Source of the DNA: Oehlia diaphana
Lineage: Eukaryota > Glomeromycota > Glomeromycetes > Glomerales > Glomeraceae
NCBI GenBank assembly: GCA_003833135.1
Contig: QZLH01001718.1
Location: forward strand, 9,909-22,050
Direction of reading: 5' to 3'
DNA: 12,142 nucleotides
In this document: in pieces, positions 8,283 through 12,142 of the stretch
How the letters are laid out: each line of letters starts with the position of its first letter
Numbering within the stretch: the stretch's first letter is position 1
Made by a program: the position numbers and the translations under genes
Notes under the pieces: generated by a model
Seen by the model: the letters and a program-made list of their open reading frames with translations, nothing else
Database searches by the model: none
Told to the model about the DNA's origin: nothing

Positions 8283-8377
8283 TATCATATCATATGACAC
8301 AACTTTCTAACAACTAAGACGCTAAGACGTGACATGATAAGTATTTTTTTTAAACCTTTTTTTTTTAAAGTTTAATT

Positions 8378-8690
8378 AAACATTTCTTTTGCCCTTTTCC
8401 ATTCACCCTCTTCTACCCTCTTTTCCTTCTCCCTCTAACCTGTCTCTCTTTCACACTTTCCCTTTCACCATTTCACCCCTTTTTACGCTTTTCCTCTTCT
8501 TTTTTTATTATTTTCACCTTTAGTTTAATTTCATTTTTTTTCATTTTTTTCATTTTTGGCTCACTTCTGTTTTTACCTTTTCCTTTTTTTATTCCGTTTA
8601 GTCCCCTCTCCCTCTTCCTTTTTTTTATTCCTCTCCTTTAACCTTTCCTTTAATTTAAACACTTTTCTTAAAAATTATATTTTTTTTTAA
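8378..8690 (+). promoter_or_regulatory. Long polypyrimidine (CT-rich) promoter/leader tract
   Basis: For about 300 bases the plus strand is overwhelmingly C and T, with blocks such as CCCTCTTTTCCTTCTCCCTC. CT-rich blocks just upstream of transcription starts are typical of filamentous fungal promoters. It leads directly into the ATG at 8724. No TATA box is obvious. Confidence 0.6.
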
Positions 8691-8723
8691 GTTACGTTTT
8701 GTTTTAGTAGTTCTCTTGTAGAA

Positions 8724-10067
8724 ATGTCAGTAAGTAAAATATTAAGTTTTTAAACTTTTTTTTCGCATTTAGTACTTACTAATCTTCCTTTTTTTTATAG
8801 ATTTTGTCTTCATTTCAGCCTTTGGATATTTGGAAATTCACGTTTCTGTTTAGAAGGCCAAAAAAATGTGTGACGCATCAGCTTTTTGACTCAGGATTTT
8901 ATTTGGTAGTAAGACACCAATTTTTTATTAATTTTTTATTTTAACGAACTTTATTAAAAGTTCATTTCTTTTTCTTTTTTAGGTGGTTTTTCAGCTCTTC
9001 AACAAGGGATTTTGGTAAGATAATATGATGATATTTTTCTTTCTTTATTTCTTTAACGAAAGTTAACATTCATTTTTTCTTCTTTTGTTCTTTGTAGATA
9101 CTTTTCAGATTCCTTCTAATTATGTGATTAGATTTCGAAGTTTTATTTTAAAACTTCAAATCTTCAGTTTTTTTAAATATTTTTAAAGAAATGTTGCATT
9201 TCTTTTTTATTTTTATAGGTCCCTCCTTCTGGCTTTGATCTCAGATTGCTATTATGGGTGGTTTCAAAATATGGTTAGTAAAGTTTCGTAATGATTTTTG
9301 TTATGAAACTTTAAATATTTTTTTTGCTTTTTTAAAGAAACGTTTCTAACGCTCTTTATTTCTTTTGTAGGTTCTATCTGGTGTTAAGCTTTGGATATGG
9401 AATAAGTAAGTTTGCAACGTTTATGTTGCAAAACTGAATTTTTTTATTTTATTAATAGAAACGTTTTCTAACATTTCATTTTTCTTTCTTGTAGAGTTCT
9501 TGAGAATTTATGAATTGAGTATTATTAGGAAGTGGAAATAGTAAGCCTCATTTTGAAATGTATTATTTTTTTTATTTTATTTATGTTATAGAAACGATTT
9601 CTAATATTTCTTTTTTTCTTTTTGTAGGTTTTTTTGACTTTTGAGTGATATTACTGAACAGTAAGTTTTGTTATGAAATAAAACTTAAACCAGTTTAAAT
9701 TACAACTATTTTAACATTTCTTTCAACTCTTAATTGTAGGTTTCGTCTACAGGTTTCAGTTAGATACTAGAAATTGGAAATGATAAGTTTCTTTACAAAA
9801 TTTACCATATTTTTTTAATTTTTTTTTTAGTGGAAATGTTAAATAGCATTTTTTTGTTATGTTTTTTGTAGGTTCCAAAGAATTCAATAAAAGTATTATA
9901 GTTTAAAATGGTATGTCTTCCTGCAAAAACTTTACGGTTTTGATTTTGCTGTTACTAACAATTCTTTTGCTTTTATTTTGTAGAATTAGAAAAGAATAAT
10001 GAAGTAATTAGATAGATTTTTATAATACAAATTAAATAATATAATCATTATTAAGTAAAGCAATAAA
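8724..10067 (+). other. Micro-exon transcription unit: ~11 tiny exons, ten short introns, coding status unresolved
   Basis: Inferred introns: 8730-8800, 8909-8982, 9015-9097, 9124-9218, 9278-9370, 9406-9494, 9541-9627, 9661-9739, 9783-9871 and 9911-9983 (71-95 nt). Donors are mostly GTAAG, acceptors are (T)n-TAG, and CTAAC/CTAAT/TTAAC branch-like motifs lie ~18-35 nt before most acceptors. Exons between them are about 26-108 nt, and several start GTTC/GTTT and end GGAAAT-like. The ATG at 8724 is followed by TCA and then a donor. Joined to exon 2 it reads MSILSSFQPLDIWKF, and the frame meets TGA at the exon 3-4 junction (about 48 codons). Another frame is open across exons 3-5 (SSSTRDFDTFQIPSNY, then PSGFDLRLLLWVV) but stops at the next junction; exon 8 has stops in all frames. 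It may be a short-peptide gene, a non-coding spliced RNA, or a decaying copy. A polyadenylation-like AATAAA lies at 10062. Confidence 0.6.
9219..9983 (+). repeat. Degenerate tandem array of exon-intron units (period ~112-152 bp)
   Basis: Successive exons begin at 9219, 9371, 9495, 9628, 9740, 9872 and 9984. The 3' halves of the introns align to a shared pattern, AGAAACGTTTCTAAC followed by TTTCTTTTTGTAG (examples end at 9370, 9494 and 9627; looser at 9739, 9871 and 9983). This suggests that exon plus intron was duplicated as a unit, or that related introns were inserted repeatedly. Confidence 0.55.
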
Positions 10068-10299
10068 ATGACATTTTTAACAATAAAAAAATATAAAGCT
10101 ATTTAATAGTAAAATAATACAACATTTAACTATAAATAATATAACGTTATTTAACCTGTAGTGATAATTATCAATAGGGATAAATATCAATTTTTAACTG
10201 TATGGATGATTATTGTTAATTAAACCTAATTTATCCATATTGATACTACTTGACGAGTGCGATTATTATCGATAAATATTACATTTTATAAAATAATGT

Positions 10300-10358
10300 G
10301 ATAAACATCGATAAAGTGATATATATCGCTATATATTACCTGAAAAAATTTTCTGATG
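10300..10358 (-). repeat. Right 59-bp terminal inverted repeat
   Basis: This is the reverse complement of 7859-7917 at 54 of 59 positions, ending CTGATG at 10358. Confidence 0.85.
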
Positions 10359-10359
10359 A

Positions 10360-10377
10360 AGATAACATGTAAATAGT
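10360..10377. repeat. Right copy of the flanking direct repeat
   Basis: AGATAACATGTAAATAGT matches 7838-7856. The adjoining GCATAAAATAATATA on this side also resembles CATATAAAATAATATA just outside the left copy, so the target itself may have been repetitive. Confidence 0.6.
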
Positions 10378-10379
10378 GC

Positions 10380-10870
10380 ATAAAATAATATATATGAAAT
10401 AGAAAGAAAGGAAATAGAATTTGTAAAAATCAAATAAAAAGGAAGGGAATCAGAAGAGGAATGGGGAGACAGTCATAAAAATTAGTAAGTAGTTATAAAT
10501 TAGTGAATTGATAAATGAAAATAGTGAAAAGATAATAGTTGTAAAAAATGAGAATCATTTTAATAATAAAAAATTAAGGAGAAATAAAAATATTATTTTA
10601 ATACATTAATGAATTATTTCAATTCTTTTGTACGCTTTTCTTATGATGAAAAAGTACATTTAATAATTTACTTAAATTAAAGTATTATATTTATAAAAAG
10701 TAATATAGTTTGCCCTAAATTTTTATATTTATTTTATTTTATTTTATTGTATAATCGTAAATTATGAGAAGAAACAAATATAAACTTTCGTAGCAAAGAT
10801 ATCGCGGTTAAAGAAAATTTATGACCATAAACCAAGCAGAATTATAATGTGTTTCAATATGAAAGATAAT
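10380..10870. other. AT-rich, partly purine-rich interval without a gene
   Basis: 10395-10475 is A/G-rich on the plus strand. The rest is simple AT-rich sequence. I see no coding frame of conserved character and no RNA gene. Confidence 0.4.
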
Positions 10871-11067
10871 GGGTAAACACTTGTTTATCAACGGGTGGCA
10901 GATGTCAATGACACCAGTGAGCGTTAAATTTACCCATGAACAAAATCTGTATAAAATCTGTATAAAATTAGTATAATATGAAAATTGTACATCTGTATTT
11001 GAATTATACAGAAATTGTATAGAATTTATATAGAATTTGTACAAATGATATTTTCTGTACAAATTCT
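10871..11067. repeat. Structured repeat: GGGTAAA/TTTACCC bracket, CTGTATAAAAT repeats, 12-bp hairpin
   Basis: GGGTAAA (10871-10877) and TTTACCC (10929-10935) enclose a second inverted pair, GGTGGCA...TGACACC (10894-10915). CTGTATAAAAT-type words then repeat at 10947-10970, and TATAGAATTT repeats at 11018-11037. AGAATTTGTACA (11032-11043) pairs perfectly with TGTACAAATTCT (11056-11067). The minus-strand open frame over this block (10808-11062) is explained by the repeats. It is likely a small foldback element. Confidence 0.5.
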
Positions 11068-11334
11068 GTATTTCAATTTTTTATAGGGCATATATTCCTA
11101 TTATTATTTTCATAATAATTGATGCACTATCATTAATTTTTCTATTATTTTCATTTCTTTTGTGATAAATAATTGCATGTTTTTCTATTTTTCTTATTGC
11201 CAATAACTACCATTTTACTTTTAGCAGAAAGAAAAAAAAGACGTATAAAATAAAGATACATAAATAAAACAAAGATATTTTATAAAAAAGTATCAAAATA
11301 TGTGAAATAGGAGAAATTACATTATAGTGATTAT

Positions 11335-11475
11335 CCATAATACCCAAATATTATACATAGCAAGTACCCCAGATATTTTTAAAATTCTGTACTCCTATCT
11401 ATAGTACTCAATACCCTTAAATACAGGTTCAAATCCAAAATTTGCAAAATACCCAAAATACTGTGACCTATAATA
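11335..11475. repeat. Short repeats of TACCC(A/C)AA-type words
   Basis: AATACCCAAATATT, GTACCCCAG, GTACTCC, GTACTCAATACCC and AATACCCAAAATACTG recur over ~140 bp. This resembles the end of a mobile element (TTTGGGTATT on the minus strand), but no partner end is recognisable. Confidence 0.4.
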
Positions 11476-11733
11476 TACGATAAGTTTTTTGTAACTGTAT
11501 TTATTTTTGTAATTATATTTAATATTATTTATACATTTATTCAAACTATATTTTTTAAAAATAAATTCTTGATGTTATTAAAATATACACAAAAAATTAA
11601 TTTATTATAATTAAATAATTTTTTTTAACACACTGAAAATAATTAAAATATAATTAAACTATATCTATAACATGTGTTATATTACTGTAAATATTATCAC
11701 TGGTCAAAATCAAGGCAAACATGGCATAGCAGC
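11476..11733. other. AT-rich interval without recognisable features
   Basis: Low-complexity AT sequence. GGCATAGCAGCC at 11723-11734 marks the point where the downstream minus-strand element seems to end. Confidence 0.4.
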
Positions 11734-12053
11734 CTTTATCTTTATTAAATTTATTTAATCAAACTTACAAAAAACATAATAAATTTTCAAAGTACAAAAG
11801 AAAAAATTAAACTAACTAAAAATAAAACTATATAGTCTCCAAAATAGTAATAAAGCTATAAATTAATCTAAAAGAAAAATCGCATAACACTAAAACTATC
11901 CTGATCCCCCGCCTAGATATATCCCAACCTAAGAAGAGGCAACTATGCTTTCAATCCAACAAGTAGCGCACCCACGATTAACATCGACACACCACCCTGC
12001 TAAAGCTGTTAGAAAGAAGCACCGTTAGACGACCCATAAAACCCGAATAATGT
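11734..12053 (-). other. 3' UTR and tail of a probable non-LTR retrotransposon
   Basis: Downstream of the stop codon the minus strand is moderately GC-rich for ~150 bp, then T-rich, and ends with AATAAATTTAATAAAGATAAAG, a short A-rich repeated tail of the sort found at LINE 3' ends. There is no inverted terminal repeat. The composition contrasts with the flanking AT-rich DNA. Confidence 0.45.
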
Positions 12054-12142
12054 TTAAACTAAGGCAAACCATATTTCATCGAGTTCTTTAAATAATCCAC
12101 ATCGGAGGTCACGTGCTGGGTCGGAGGAGGCAAAGTTGAGAA
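12054..12142 (-). CDS. C-terminal end of an unidentified ORF (partial), possibly LINE ORF2
   Basis: Twenty-nine codons run in from the window edge and end at TAA (12056-12054). The peptide includes LNFASSDPARDLRCGL and KELDEIWFALV. Composition is about half GC, unlike the rest of the window, and no stop interrupts it. Followed by a long 3' UTR and A-rich tail, it fits the end of a retrotransposon polyprotein. The assignment is inferred from context and not from a recognised domain, since too little is visible. Confidence 0.5.
   Translation of the reverse strand, partial: LNFASSDPARDLRCGLFKELDEIWFALV

Larger units (their letters stand above)
7857..10359 (+). mobile_element. ~2.5-kb TIR element carrying a micro-exon gene (Pack-TIR-like)
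   Basis: 59-bp termini (7859-7917 and 10300-10358) are inverted copies, 54/59 identical with only transitions between them. The outer end is CATCAGRAAATTTTTTC, and the inside includes GATATATAGCGATATATATC, itself nearly palindromic. Flanking direct repeats of 18-19 bp border both ends. Subterminal zones (7920-8120, 10150-10290) are crowded with GATA/TATC palindromes and share GGGATAAATATCAA in the same orientation. The cargo is a pyrimidine tract and a multi-exon unit on the plus strand. No transposase motif is recognisable, so it is probably non-autonomous. The superfamily is unassigned: MULE-like capture of host sequence would fit the long TIRs, but the flanking repeat is longer than a MULE duplication. 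Confidence 0.75.

Noticed and set aside
8471..8480. CACCCCTTTT as a hAT-type terminus
   Set aside because: It is part of the pyrimidine tract and has no inverted partner or target duplication.
8691..8721. GTTACG...TTGTAG as a further intron before the ATG
   Set aside because: At 31 nt it is too short beside the 71-95-nt introns downstream, and it has no branch-like motif.
10808..11062. 84-residue minus-strand open frame
   Set aside because: It covers inverted and direct repeats and gives a repetitive Tyr/Phe/Ile-rich peptide with no family likeness.
11426..11436. GGTTCAAATCC resembles a tRNA B box / T-loop
   Set aside because: No complementary acceptor stem, no T-stem pairing and no A box upstream; it lies within short CCC-motif repeats.

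Overview
The window reads as very AT-rich eukaryotic DNA with no intact conventional gene. It is a graveyard of nested transposable elements. The organism is most likely an arbuscular-mycorrhizal fungus (Glomeromycotina, Rhizophagus-like) or a close relative. That is an inference from base composition, the mix of decayed hAT, MULE, pogo and LINE-like proteins, GGTCC-rich hairpin repeats, and short introns of the GTAAGT...CTAAC...TAG type. No sequence search could be run. I see no bacterial features.

Layout: 7-176 is a small foldback repeat. 243-470 is the end of a pogo/Tigger-type element, with a TA at its edge. 474-1313 (+) is a broken MULE transposase running from just after the catalytic core to a SWIM zinc finger. 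1460-3623 (-) is an almost full-length but heavily mutated hAT transposase, tail to tail with the MULE. 3712-4477 holds GGTCC-rich hairpins around a ~79-bp tandem repeat array that contains a precise 117-bp GC-richer insertion. 4722-5545 (-) is a dead pogo/Tigger transposase with a 128-bp palindromic MITE (4813-4940) at its 3' side. 5545-6500 holds only short repeats and hairpins. 6501-7145 (+) is a single reading frame broken by stops, of unknown identity. 7255-7449 (-) is the C-terminal end of an unknown basic protein, possibly a LINE ORF1.

The most interesting part is 7857-10359, a ~2.5-kb element with 59-bp terminal inverted repeats (54/59 identical) flanked by an 18-19-bp direct repeat. 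Inside are GATA/TATC-rich subterminal palindromes, a CACGTG box, a ~300-base pyrimidine tract, an ATG, and then a run of about ten tiny exons (roughly 26-108 nt) separated by 71-95-nt introns. The introns have convincing donor, branch and acceptor signals. Their donor and branch regions lie in local hairpins, and the exon-intron units repeat about every 112-152 bp. No transposase is recognisable in it. It looks like a non-autonomous TIR element carrying a micro-exon gene, or its decayed or non-coding relative.

10380-11735 is AT-rich, with a structured repeat at 10871-11067 and a short CCC-motif repeat at 11340-11470. 11735-12142 (-) is the 3' end of another coding element: 29 codons of C-terminus, then an AT-rich 3' UTR. 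It is probably a non-LTR retrotransposon.
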